Counted from the first letter of the stretch, positions 1 through 5,690 are shown. The stretch is DNA of 7,045 nt from Deltaproteobacteria bacterium (GCA_021323355.1 JAJONK010000462.1:1-7045), one strand, 5' to 3'. Numbers and translations are program-made. The notes: generated by a model not told the origin, from the letters alone.

Positions 1-493
1 AGTACATCGTGTGAAGCACCAAACCTTTGCGGTAAGGGCGGATAAGTACAAGCTGCTCTTTCCCGCGGCTTACAAGTTCGGCGATGGCAACCCGGCCGCT
101 CTTCGCCATGGCATCAGCGAGCAGCCGGTAGGGCTTCTCTCCGCCTTTGTCGGCGCCGAGGTAATGAGTGTTATCGAAGTAGACAGGATCGACTGAAGCA
201 AGCGGGATGAACTCTTTGAGATCGATGCTCTTGTTTGCTTCGGCCTCGAGGCTTTCAAGTTCTTCCTCCGTGATAGGAACGTATTGATCTTTGGCGTGCT
301 GGAACCCGCGGACGAGATCTCCGCGCTCAACGACGACGTTGCACACTGGGCAAAAGTGCTGATTGCGCACACGCGAGCCGCATCTATCGTGCAGCAGGTG
401 GAAAGAGACGTTCTCGCTATGTGTCGCGGTATGAATGCGAACAGGGATCGCCACTAGCCCAAACGACAAGATGCCAGTACCAGGTGGGGGCAT
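1..493 (-). CDS. ku: Bacterial Ku protein (NHEJ DNA-end-binding), N-terminal 164 residues
   Basis: The leftward frame from the ATG at 491-493 runs open to the window edge, so the C-terminus is missing. Ku forms a homodimeric ring on DNA double-strand ends and recruits LigD in bacterial non-homologous end joining. The Ku core is recognisable: FGLVAIPVRIHTAT at residues 11-24, VSFHLLHD at 29-36, a Cys cluster (C38, C48, C51) in CGSRVRNQHFCPVC, GDLVRGFQ at 58-65, YVPITEEELE at 71-80, SIDLKEF at 89-95, and VDPVYFDNTHYLGAD at 101-115. The Cys cluster occurs in some bacterial Ku proteins. An in-frame TGA lies seven codons upstream and no other ATG intervenes, so this start is firm; a weak AGG lies about 8 nt before it. 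The N-terminus (MPPPGTG) lacks the usual Trp of the family's opening motif. A small membrane-protein gene ends 4 nt upstream, suggesting cotranscription. No ligD is visible. Confidence 0.93.
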   Translation of the reverse strand, partial: MPPPGTGILSFGLVAIPVRIHTATHSENVSFHLLHDRCGSRVRNQHFCPVCNVVVERGDLVRGFQHAKDQYVPITEEELESLEAEANKSIDLKEFIPLASVDPVYFDNTHYLGADKGGEKPYRLLADAMAKSGRVAIAELVSRGKEQLVLIRPYRKGLVLHTMY

Positions 494-497
494 GTAC

Positions 498-719
498 TTA
501 CCTAACGCGTCTCAGAACACCAGCCAAGCGAGCTTGAGTTTGGTGACGGGAAAAGCACTCAAAGCGCCAAGGGCGATGAGCACTAGGTGTTTCTTTCTTT
601 GCTCGATCGGAAGATGTGAAACGATCGATGATGAAGTTGGTTAGAAGAAGTCCGATGATCGCCGATGCTGTGACGGCGGCTACAGCCGCGATGAGGAAAT
701 AACCCAGCAGTACCATCAT
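498..719 (-). CDS. Small membrane protein upstream of ku, possibly frameshifted
   Basis: A 73-residue frame starts MMVLLGYFLIAAVAAV. A GAGG Shine-Dalgarno lies 8 nt before the first ATG, which decides this start over upstream codons. Residues 1-30 form one strong transmembrane helix, followed by a basic stretch (IIDRFTSSDRAKK). I do not recognise a family. The C-terminal half (ETPSAHRPWRFECF onward) has a composition unlike a membrane protein. The +1 frame from about 590 down to the TGA at 512-514 instead encodes a convincing second helix (HLVLIALGALSAFPV, then KLKLAWLVF). The switch falls in the A-rich run AAAGAAAGAAA, so the gene is either frameshifted or contains a sequencing indel. Translation in the original frame stops 4 nt before ku. 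It lies 85 nt downstream of the predicted start of transcription from the promoter at 811-840. Confidence 0.55.
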   Translation of the reverse strand: MMVLLGYFLIAAVAAVTASAIIGLLLTNFIIDRFTSSDRAKKETPSAHRPWRFECFSRHQTQARLAGVLRRVR

Positions 720-800
720 GAATGTTTCCTCTACGGCCCGAAAATCCCGGACCTCGCCGCGCAGTGAGTAGATCAAAGAAGTTCGAGTGCCCTACGCGAC

Positions 801-841
801 GAGGGCGGGGTAAATAGCATAACGTGTGGGGGTGGATCAAG
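801..841. repeat. 41-bp diverged repeat, copy 1 (promoter-bearing)
   Basis: This copy aligns without gaps to 1261-1301, with 32 of 41 positions identical by hand count. Identity concentrates in GAGGGCGxGG, AATAGCA and ATCAAG. On the minus strand these blocks cover the -35 and -10 boxes, so selection on a promoter probably explains the conservation. A shorter similarity (AAAGATTmAT) also occurs near 890 and 1330, hinting at a longer, eroded duplication. Confidence 0.7.
811..840 (-). promoter_or_regulatory. Predicted sigma70 promoter for small membrane protein and ku
   Basis: On the minus strand TTGATC (835-840) and TATTTA (811-816) are separated by 18 bp. TGC directly before the -10 gives an extended -10. 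Transcription would start near 804 and run into the gene at 719 and then ku. The same arrangement recurs at 1271-1300. Confidence 0.5.
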
Positions 842-907
842 GGCGGCGATGCGTTGTTGAAGTCTTCAGTAGAACCGGCGAATGAGTTTAAAGATTCATT
901 TCATCGG

Positions 908-1084
908 TCAATGATATTCGAGACTGGTTTCCCTCGGGTCTTCAGGCGTTCGTTTCGGCGGGAGTTTAGGCTTTGAAACATTAGGGGGTGTTTTTGGCTC
1001 ATGCTTAGCAACACGGAAGAATATAAATACAATTACCGCACCGAGAAGCAAGGCAAGGACGTGGGTAACAACCAAACAGAGCAT
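908..1084 (-). CDS. Small single-pass membrane protein, unknown function
   Basis: The 58-residue frame begins MLCLVVTHVLALLLGAV. The ATG at 1082-1084 is preferred because GGAG sits 6 nt before it. An in-frame ATG at 1094-1096 would add four residues (MEHF) but has no good ribosome binding site. Residues 1-24 form one transmembrane helix (VLALLLGAVIVFIFFRV). The remainder is a short, Pro/Lys-rich, charged tail (KTPPNVSKPKLPPKRTPEDP) that would face the cytoplasm under the positive-inside rule. I recognise no family. It may be served by the promoter at 1271-1300, which would leave a leader of about 180 nt. The organisation matches the membrane-protein gene at 498-719, but the proteins show no clear sequence similarity. 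Confidence 0.5.
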   Translation of the reverse strand: MLCLVVTHVLALLLGAVIVFIFFRVAKHEPKTPPNVSKPKLPPKRTPEDPRETSLEYH

Positions 1085-1125
1085 AAAGTGCTCCATTCTT
1101 CGGTGCGGAAGCAGGGTTAGCCTTA

Positions 1126-1143
1126 GGACCTCCTCCGAGGCCC
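1126..1143 (-). other. Short RNA hairpin in the leader of the 908-1084 gene
   Basis: Read leftward, GGGCCTC, a GGAG loop and GAGGTCC form a 7-bp stem with one G-U pair. The plus strand has an A-C mismatch at that position, so the fold favours minus-strand RNA. No U-tract follows, so it is not a canonical terminator. Function is unknown. Confidence 0.3.
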
Positions 1144-1170
1144 AGCAAGAATGTTAATCGTCCCAGGCCA

Positions 1171-1257
1171 CTAAATCACAATCAACAAGTATGCAGCAGC
1201 CAAATAAAGCCCGAAGGCGATAATTATCACAGCGGTGATGAGTAATGCGTCTTCAAC
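1171..1257 (-). pseudogene. Membrane-peptide remnant without a start codon
   Basis: The leftward frame ending at the TAG (1171-1173) encodes VEDALLITAVIIIAFGLY and then LAAAYLLIVI, a typical transmembrane helix ending exactly at the stop. The frame is open back to a TGA at 1297-1299 but contains no ATG. The only usable codon, a GTG at 1228-1230, has no ribosome binding site. A TTG just upstream (MKT...) would join this helix if one base were lost. It lies directly after the promoter at 1271-1300. It may be a decayed small membrane gene or chance hydrophobicity in a 40-codon open frame. Confidence 0.25.
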
Positions 1258-1260
1258 GTA

Positions 1261-1301
1261 GAGGGCGCGGTTAATAGCACAACCGCTGCGAGTGAATCAA
1301 G
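1261..1301. repeat. 41-bp diverged repeat, copy 2 (promoter-bearing)
   Basis: This is the partner of 801-841, 460 bp away, with about 78% identity by hand count and no gaps. It carries the same minus-strand promoter geometry. It lies just left of the oppositely directed promoter of the HTH gene, so the two promoters diverge across about 25 bp. Confidence 0.7.
1271..1300 (-). promoter_or_regulatory. Predicted sigma70 promoter, leftward
   Basis: On the minus strand TTGATT (1295-1300), an 18-bp spacer and TATTAA (1271-1276) form a promoter, with TGC making an extended -10. It would start near 1264 and could drive the membrane-peptide remnant and the gene at 908-1084. It is divergent from the promoter at 1326-1354. 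Confidence 0.5.
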
Positions 1302-1325
1302 TGGTCGTCCACTCCTGATTTCTGC

Positions 1326-1354
1326 TTGCAAAGATTAATACCAATTGATATAAG
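1326..1354 (+). promoter_or_regulatory. Promoter of the HTH gene, probably leaderless
   Basis: TTGCAA (1326-1331), a 17-bp spacer and TATAAG (1349-1354) give a good sigma70 promoter. The -10 ends only 5 bp before the ATG at 1360, so transcription should start at or next to the start codon. The AGAGG at 1353-1357 is too close to the ATG to be a normal ribosome binding site. Confidence 0.55.
1336..1353. promoter_or_regulatory. Candidate operator dyad over the -10 of the HTH promoter
   Basis: The 18-bp sequence TAATACCAATTGATATAA is an inverted repeat centred between 1344 and 1345, matching at 7 of 9 positions with CAATTG at its core. It fills the right half of the spacer and overlaps TATAAG. 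This is the usual place for a small XRE repressor to bind its own promoter; binding by the adjacent protein is inferred. Confidence 0.4.
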
Positions 1355-1359
1355 AGGTC

Positions 1360-1557
1360 ATGAGCCCTCAAGAGATCAAAAAGCTTCGACAAGCCCTGCA
1401 ATTAACTCAGCAGCAATTAGCTGACAAGATCGGGGCACGACAGCATACCGTCGCACGTTGGGAAACCGGTGTGAACGAGCCGAAAGGCGCGTACGCAATG
1501 TTATTGAATCAACTGAGTAAAAAAATGAAGAGGCGGAGGAGGAGAAATCGGGAGTGA
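1360..1557 (+). CDS. XRE-family helix-turn-helix transcriptional regulator
   Basis: This 65-residue protein is essentially one HTH_3/Cro-C1 domain. Helix 1 is EIKKLRQALQ (5-14), helix 2 is TQQQLADKIG (16-25), and the recognition helix lies in ARQHTVARWETG (26-37), with the family-typical W-E-x-G. A short third segment (GAYAMLLNQLSKK) leads into a very basic tail (KMKRRRRRNRE), which may add nonspecific DNA or RNA contacts. It likely binds DNA as a dimer and represses transcription. The dyad at 1336-1353 on its own -10 is the obvious candidate target, and the leftward promoter at 1271-1300 is close enough to be affected. It is followed after 90 bp by the DUF2971 gene, in the same direction. 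Small HTH proteins of this kind often regulate toxin-antitoxin or phage-type modules. Which role applies here cannot be read from sequence. Confidence 0.85.
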   Translation: MSPQEIKKLRQALQLTQQQLADKIGARQHTVARWETGVNEPKGAYAMLLNQLSKKMKRRRRRNRE

Positions 1558-1575
1558 GTTTTCCGATGGAGCGGC

Positions 1576-1589
1576 CTGGGAGTTCCCAG
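1576..1589. repeat. 14-bp inverted repeat between HTH and DUF2971 genes
   Basis: CTGGGA and TCCCAG flank a 2-bp centre. As RNA it would fold as a 5-bp stem with loop AGTT. It lies 19 bp after the HTH stop, with no T-tract, so it is a weak attenuator or protein-binding site at best. Confidence 0.3.
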
Positions 1590-1647
1590 TCTGCGGCGAT
1601 TGGTGACTAATCAAACATGACGAGAGATCTAGACGAGATAGAACTAA

Positions 1648-2616
1648 ATGGCCAAGAAACGAAAGCCGTCAATTAAGAAAATGCCCCAACGGACGAAAAC
1701 AACAGCGCCATCGGGACTAAGTGCTCAGTCGATGCAGTTTGTGGCTAACGTAACTTATCTTAGCGGTCTGAGTTATAGAGAGCGGCGTCGGTTCCTGTGG
1801 AACAGGACCAAACCTCGAACTAAAAGGTTCCTTTATAAGTTCAGAGTTTTAGATCCCCGTGATCCGGTTTCGATCGACCGTATCCGAGACTTGCTAGTGC
1901 GATCGAGAATGTGGCTCAGTTCTCCTGTTGATTTTAACGACCCGTTCGATATGTCCGCGAAATTCGTGGTGGAAGGAACGATCCAAGAGAAACTCCAACG
2001 CTTCAAACAGCTGCAAAAGTTTGTTCCACAAATGAAATGGAGCGAACGAAAACGCCAATTGCACAAAGCGGTTGCAATGAACAACGAACAGATTTTGGCG
2101 CAAGTTGTCGCCACCTCAGAGCGTGACACAAAAGAAGCCGGCGTTTACTCTTTCGCGGGCGATCCTAGAAGCATACTGATGTGGGCCCATTATGGCTTCA
2201 AGCATGAAGGATTATGTTTCGTTTTTGAGGTCGCAAGGGACCCCCAACTTTTTTTGGAAGCCGCCGATGTCGATTATAAGAAAGAATATCCAGTGGTGAA
2301 TTGGATCAAATTCTCTAGTGAAGACGTGAAAGCTATGGCTTTGCGAAAATATAAAAGCTGGAACTATGAAAACGAAAAAAGACTCGTGTTTTTCGACGAG
2401 GCCCACACTTACAGGCATTTCCATCCAGCGGCTCTGAGAGGCATTATAGTAGGGCTCCGCTGCAAAGAATCGACCCTGGGCAAATTGCGCGAACTCCTGG
2501 GCGAACGAGCCGCAAACCATTTTCCCTCAGTGACACTGTATAGGTGCAAGAAGCATGAAAGCGAATATAAACTTGTGATTGTAAAGAGGTGTTATGCAAG
2601 AAAACACAGGAGATAA
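1648..2616 (+). CDS. DUF2971-family protein
   Basis: This 322-residue soluble protein has a basic N-terminus (MAKKRKPSIKKMPQRTK). Family landmarks appear in order: LYKFR (62-66), MWLSSPVDFNDPFD (88-101), VYSFAGDPRSILMWAHYG (166-183) followed by HEGLCFVFE (186-194), DYKKEYP (209-215), KSWNYENEKRLVF (236-248), and RGIIVGLRC (264-272). This is the DUF2971 pattern: an FNDPFD box, an S-x-MWxHY box with HxGxCxxF, and a W-x-x-E-x-E-x-R box, here WNYENEKR. The biochemical activity is not known to me. From memory, AbiGi-type abortive-infection proteins share the last motifs, so a defence role is possible but unproven. Gene order (HTH, DUF2971, integrase) and the 23-nt overlap with the integrase suggest one transcript. 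The start is preceded by only a weak GAGA, so coupling or an alternative start is possible. Base composition is more AT-rich than pgm, consistent with transfer. Confidence 0.82.
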   Translation: MAKKRKPSIKKMPQRTKTTAPSGLSAQSMQFVANVTYLSGLSYRERRRFLWNRTKPRTKRFLYKFRVLDPRDPVSIDRIRDLLVRSRMWLSSPVDFNDPFDMSAKFVVEGTIQEKLQRFKQLQKFVPQMKWSERKRQLHKAVAMNNEQILAQVVATSERDTKEAGVYSFAGDPRSILMWAHYGFKHEGLCFVFEVARDPQLFLEAADVDYKKEYPVVNWIKFSSEDVKAMALRKYKSWNYENEKRLVFFDEAHTYRHFHPAALRGIIVGLRCKESTLGKLRELLGERAANHFPSVTLYRCKKHESEYKLVIVKRCYARKHRR

Positions 2617-3793
2617 AGAAACCTTCGAACGAGTGGCCGAACATCTTTACAGACGGCAGTATCAGATCTCAGCCGGCGACTGGCATACTAAATACTATGC
2701 GATCTTCACGGACTGGAAGGGAAAGCGGCGAAAGTTTTCCCTCGGTACTGGTGAGAAGGCCGCACGGCAGGGTTTGACGATCCGGCTCGCGGACAATCTC
2801 AAGAAGGTTGACTTCGACAAAGAGCGCGACGATCGCAACGCGCGGCAGTTAACTTTTAGCAAATGGGCTGATCGTTGCCTGGAAGCCGATCGCGAGCGCA
2901 CCAAGCGAAGAGATGAGGAAGCGTTTGAGGTGAGTTCGTGGGAACGTGATTCACGCTCATGCGATCATTTGAAGCGGTTCTTCGGAGACTTACCGCTCGC
3001 GGAGATTACATCTCAAAAGATCGAGGCCTATATAAGCATGCGCACCCAAGAAGGAATCATTCGAGGCGGCAAGCAATCGATCACAAAGAAGGTTTCGCGG
3101 TCAACCGTAGCGAATGAGCTGGCAACGCTCAGGAAATATTTACGGCGAGCAGTGCCGGAGATGCTTCAAGTCATGCCGGCAATGAAGCTGCCAAAAAAGG
3201 GTGAACGGAATCGAATATTAAACGCAGATGAATATCAAAAACTATTAAGCGCGGCTCCCCTCTGGTTCAGACGAGTACTTATCGTGGCATTCGAAACTTG
3301 CCTAAGCCAGGGCGACTTGCTACGACTGACCGATGATATGGTTGATGAGAAATCCGGTGTTATTGTTCCTCGAGATGGCCGGATCAAAACCGGCGTCGAA
3401 CAGGTGTCTCCATTAACGGGCATCGTGAGAGAAGTTCTTAAAGAGATCCGCGCAGAGCGCGGCAAGGTTCAAAGCTTAACTTCCCGGCACGTATTCACTA
3501 AGAACGGTAGGCCGATAAACAAGACAATGATTGAGAACGCCATGGCATCGACGCTGAAAAGAGCGAAGATCGAAAACTTTTGCTTCCATGATCTGAGACA
3601 CTGCGCAAAGACATCATGGGCGCGGCGCGGTATTCCCGCTGAAGTGGCGATGAAAGCGGCCGGTCATAAAAGCTGGCAAATGCACGCCAGATATATTCAC
3701 ATCCAGAAAACCGACGTGGCGATCGTGTTCGATTGTTCCCAGGGCTTCCCCAAGGAATCCAGCACACCCAATGCAACCGCGGTAAGTGGTTGA
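2594..3793 (+). CDS. int: Tyrosine recombinase / site-specific integrase with altered Arg I
   Basis: This is a 399-residue phage-type integrase. Residues 18-75 resemble an arm-binding N-terminus (YAIFTDWKGKRRKFSLGT). Residues 86-205 form a SAM-like core-binding domain (LTFSKWADRCLEADR; STVANELATLRKYLRRAV). The catalytic domain starts near 208. Visible active-site residues are Lys265 (RIKTG), His332 and Arg335 (FHDLRH), His358 (AAGHKSW) and the nucleophile Tyr367 (ARYIHI). The first arginine, normally in TGxRxGE, is Ser238 in ETCLSQGDLLRL, so activity is uncertain unless another Arg substitutes. GAGG 5 nt before the ATG supports this start, which lies 23 nt inside the DUF2971 gene. The stop is 10 bp before tRNA-Sec, which makes selC its probable target. 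The protein would integrate and excise the element carrying the HTH and DUF2971 genes. Confidence 0.9.
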   Translation: MQENTGDKETFERVAEHLYRRQYQISAGDWHTKYYAIFTDWKGKRRKFSLGTGEKAARQGLTIRLADNLKKVDFDKERDDRNARQLTFSKWADRCLEADRERTKRRDEEAFEVSSWERDSRSCDHLKRFFGDLPLAEITSQKIEAYISMRTQEGIIRGGKQSITKKVSRSTVANELATLRKYLRRAVPEMLQVMPAMKLPKKGERNRILNADEYQKLLSAAPLWFRRVLIVAFETCLSQGDLLRLTDDMVDEKSGVIVPRDGRIKTGVEQVSPLTGIVREVLKEIRAERGKVQSLTSRHVFTKNGRPINKTMIENAMASTLKRAKIENFCFHDLRHCAKTSWARRGIPAEVAMKAAGHKSWQMHARYIHIQKTDVAIVFDCSQGFPKESSTPNATAVSG

Positions 3794-3803
3794 TTTCACT
3801 TAT

Positions 3804-3898
3804 GGAGAAGGAAGGTGCCCGGTGGTGCCGCTGGTCTTCAAAACCAGTCTGGGGGCCGTAAGGTTCCCGGAGGGTTCGACTCCCTCCCTTCTCCGCCA
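3804..3898 (+). tRNA. selC: tRNA-Sec (anticodon TCA)
   Basis: This is a complete 95-nt selenocysteine tRNA with encoded CCA, the same length as E. coli selC. It has the bacterial 8+5 acceptor/T architecture: acceptor GGAGAAGG with CCTTCTCC (8 bp), a 6-bp D stem GGTGCC/GGTGCC with loop CGGT, anticodon stem CTGGT/ACCAG with loop CTTCAAA (TCA at 3838-3840), a long variable arm GGGGGCC-GTAA-GGTTCCC (7 bp), T stem GAGGG/CCCTC with loop TTCGACT, and discriminator G3895. It would be charged by SerRS, converted by SelA, and delivered to UGA codons by SelB with a SECIS element, so the organism should make selenoproteins. No promoter is evident in the 10 bp after int, so transcription must start inside int or read through from it. 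Its 3' part is duplicated immediately downstream. Confidence 0.97.
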
Positions 3899-3957
3899 GA
3901 TAGTCTGGGGGCCGTAAGGTTCCCGGAGGGTTCGACTCCCTCCCTTCTCCGCCAGAT
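3846..3957. repeat. Perfect 56-bp tandem duplication of the selC 3' end (att-like)
   Basis: Copy 1 is 3846-3901 and copy 2 is 3902-3957, with no differences in the 56-bp unit; identity ends at 3845/3901 on the left and 3903/3959 on the right. The unit spans the end of the anticodon stem, variable arm, T arm, acceptor 3' strand, CCA and GAT. Copy 2 lacks a 5' half and is not a tRNA. Duplicated tRNA 3' ends are the hallmark of integrase attachment sites, and an integrase gene ends just upstream. A slippage duplication is the alternative. Confidence 0.85.
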
Positions 3958-3971
3958 ATTACCGTCACTCG

Positions 3972-5621
3972 TCATGCGCTCGCTGTGAAAACCTCTTGCA
4001 GGATCTGCCAGGCTTCGTCTTGGATCTGCTTGAGATGTTCCTCACTGCGCATGCTTTCTGCGTAAATTTTGCACAGGTCTTCAGTTCCCGATGGGCGCAC
4101 GGCGAACCAGCCGTTTTGTGAAACGACTTTGAGCCCGCCGATCTCAGCATTGTTGCCCGGCGCTCGCGTCAGCTTAGCGATGATCGCTTCGCCCGCCAAT
4201 TGCTCAGCCGACAACGTCTCAGGACTGAGCTTTTTAAGCGCCGCTTTTTGTGCCGCGGTTGCCGGGATATCGGTGCGCGCGTAATAAGGCCTGCCGAGAT
4301 CTCCAACAATCTCTTCATAGCGTTCGGCGGGATCTTTTCCCGTCCGCGCGATGATCTCCGCCGCGAGCAGGCAGAGAATAATTCCATCCTTGTCGGTGGT
4401 CCAGACCGACCCTTTGCGGCATAGAAAACTGGCCCCGGCGCTTTCCTCGCCACCGAAGCAAATCGTGCCGTCAAGCAGCCCTTGTGAAAACCATTTGAAA
4501 CCGACCGGCGCTTCGAAAAGCTTGCGCCCGCGTAAATCCACTACTCGGTCGATCAGCGAACTGCTCACCAGAGTTTTGCCGACCGAAGCGCGGGGATTCC
4601 AATTCGACCGGTTGGCTAGGAGATAATCAACAGCCACCGCCAGATAGTGATTGGGATTCATCAGCCCAATGCCCGGCGTGACGATGCCGTGCCGGTCGGC
4701 GTCGGCATCATTGCCCATAGCTATCTGGTAGTGATCCTTCAGATTCACCAAGCTCGCCATGGCGTAGGGGCTCGAACAATCCATCCTGATTTTCCCGTCG
4801 TGATCGAGCGTCATGAACTTAAAAGTAGGATCGATTTGAGTATTGACCACCGTCAGGTCCAACCGGTATCGCTCGCCAATGGCTTGCCAGTAAGAGACTG
4901 CCGCGCCGCCAAGAGGGTCAATACCGATTTTTACAAGACTTGCGCTGATTGCTTCCATGTCGACAACTTCGATCAGATCATCGACATAGGGCGTCAGCAA
5001 ATCTTGTTGATGAATGTTGGCTGCACGAAGCGCGGCATCATAGGAGAGCCGTTTCGTTTCCCGATTGCCCTTCTTCAATAGATCGTTGGCGCGCTGCTGA
5101 ATCCAGTCGGTCACGTCAGTATCGGCGGGGCCGCCGTTGGGCGGGTTGTACTTAAATCCGCCATCCGCCGGCGGGTTATGCGACGGTGTCACGACGATGC
5201 CGTCGGCAAAACCATTTTTTTTATTGCGGTTGTAATTCAAAATTGCTCGGGAGATCGATGGCGTCGGCGTAAAGCCATCGTCGCGCTGAATCACGGTTTC
5301 GACTTTATTGGCCGCGAGAACTTCGAGGGCGGTGCGCTGCGCCGGACCGGAAACCGCGTGAGTGTCCTTGCCCATGAAGAGCGGCCCGGTTATTTTCTGG
5401 GTGGTGCGATAATCACAGATTGCCTGACTCATCGCCAGGATATGCGCCTCATTGAGTGACGTGTCCAGCGGGTTCCCACGGTGACCGCTCGTGCCGAAAC
5501 TCACTCGTTGCAATGGATTATCAATGTCGGGAGTTCGGTCGTAGTACGCCCTCTCGAGTTCGCCGACGTTGATCAAAACTTCCTGGGGCGCGGGTTTTCC
5601 CGCCAAAGGATGAATACTCAT
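3972..5621 (-). CDS. pgm: Alpha-D-glucose phosphate-specific phosphoglucomutase
   Basis: This 549-residue enzyme is close to E. coli Pgm in length (546). It interconverts glucose 1-phosphate and glucose 6-phosphate in the cytoplasm, linking glycolysis to glycogen, UDP-glucose and envelope polysaccharides. All signature loops are intact: SFGTSGHRG (41-49), the phosphoserine loop TPSHNP (145-150, Ser147), the metal loop GNDADADRHG (303-312, Asp305/307/309), the sugar-binding GGEESAGAS (390-398) and the phosphate-binding RPSGTED (509-515). The ATG at 5619-5621 has AGGAGG 9 nt upstream, which fixes the start. It is convergent with selC; only 14 bp separate its stop from the duplicated selC end, and no intrinsic terminator is visible there. 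A metallothionein gene lies 240 bp upstream on the same strand but is separated by a strong hairpin. A 10-bp palindrome at 5681-5690 may be an operator. Confidence 0.96.
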   Translation of the reverse strand: MSIHPLAGKPAPQEVLINVGELERAYYDRTPDIDNPLQRVSFGTSGHRGNPLDTSLNEAHILAMSQAICDYRTTQKITGPLFMGKDTHAVSGPAQRTALEVLAANKVETVIQRDDGFTPTPSISRAILNYNRNKKNGFADGIVVTPSHNPPADGGFKYNPPNGGPADTDVTDWIQQRANDLLKKGNRETKRLSYDAALRAANIHQQDLLTPYVDDLIEVVDMEAISASLVKIGIDPLGGAAVSYWQAIGERYRLDLTVVNTQIDPTFKFMTLDHDGKIRMDCSSPYAMASLVNLKDHYQIAMGNDADADRHGIVTPGIGLMNPNHYLAVAVDYLLANRSNWNPRASVGKTLVSSSLIDRVVDLRGRKLFEAPVGFKWFSQGLLDGTICFGGEESAGASFLCRKGSVWTTDKDGIILCLLAAEIIARTGKDPAERYEEIVGDLGRPYYARTDIPATAAQKAALKKLSPETLSAEQLAGEAIIAKLTRAPGNNAEIGGLKVVSQNGWFAVRPSGTEDLCKIYAESMRSEEHLKQIQDEAWQILQEVFTASA

Positions 5622-5680
5622 CGATCTGCTCCTCCTGCCGCCGAATTGGATCCCACACCACTGCCGAACAAGACTTAATT

Positions 5681-5690
5681 TAAACGTTTA
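5681..5690. promoter_or_regulatory. Palindrome TAAACGTTTA upstream of pgm
   Basis: This perfect 10-bp palindrome lies 59 bp before the pgm start, in a small AT-rich patch. AAACGTTT with a central CG is typical of LacI-family operators, which often control sugar genes. No LacI-type regulator gene is in the window. A 10-bp palindrome can arise by chance. Confidence 0.3.

Noticed and set aside
70..372. Minus-strand 100-aa open frame
   Set aside because: It lies in another frame of the ku gene; the ku frame matches the family closely.
590..610. Programmed frameshift at AAAGAAAGAAA
   Set aside because: The required shift is +1, and a -1 slip at this run leads to an early TAG. No stimulatory structure is visible, so mutation or a sequencing indel is more likely.
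583..840. Minus-strand 85-aa open frame
   Set aside because: It overlaps the small membrane gene and the promoter repeat, has low-complexity Arg/His-rich content and no family-like features.
3902..3954. Second tRNA-Sec gene
   Set aside because: Only the variable arm, T arm and 3' acceptor strand are present; there is no 5' acceptor strand, D arm or anticodon arm.
3498..3968. Minus-strand 156-aa open frame crossing the tRNA
   Set aside because: It runs antisense to int and tRNA-Sec. Frames with ESNPPGTLRPPD-like segments are typical artefacts of tRNA antisense translation.
4647..5081. Plus-strand 144-aa open frame
   Set aside because: It is antisense to pgm, whose minus-strand frame has every signature motif.
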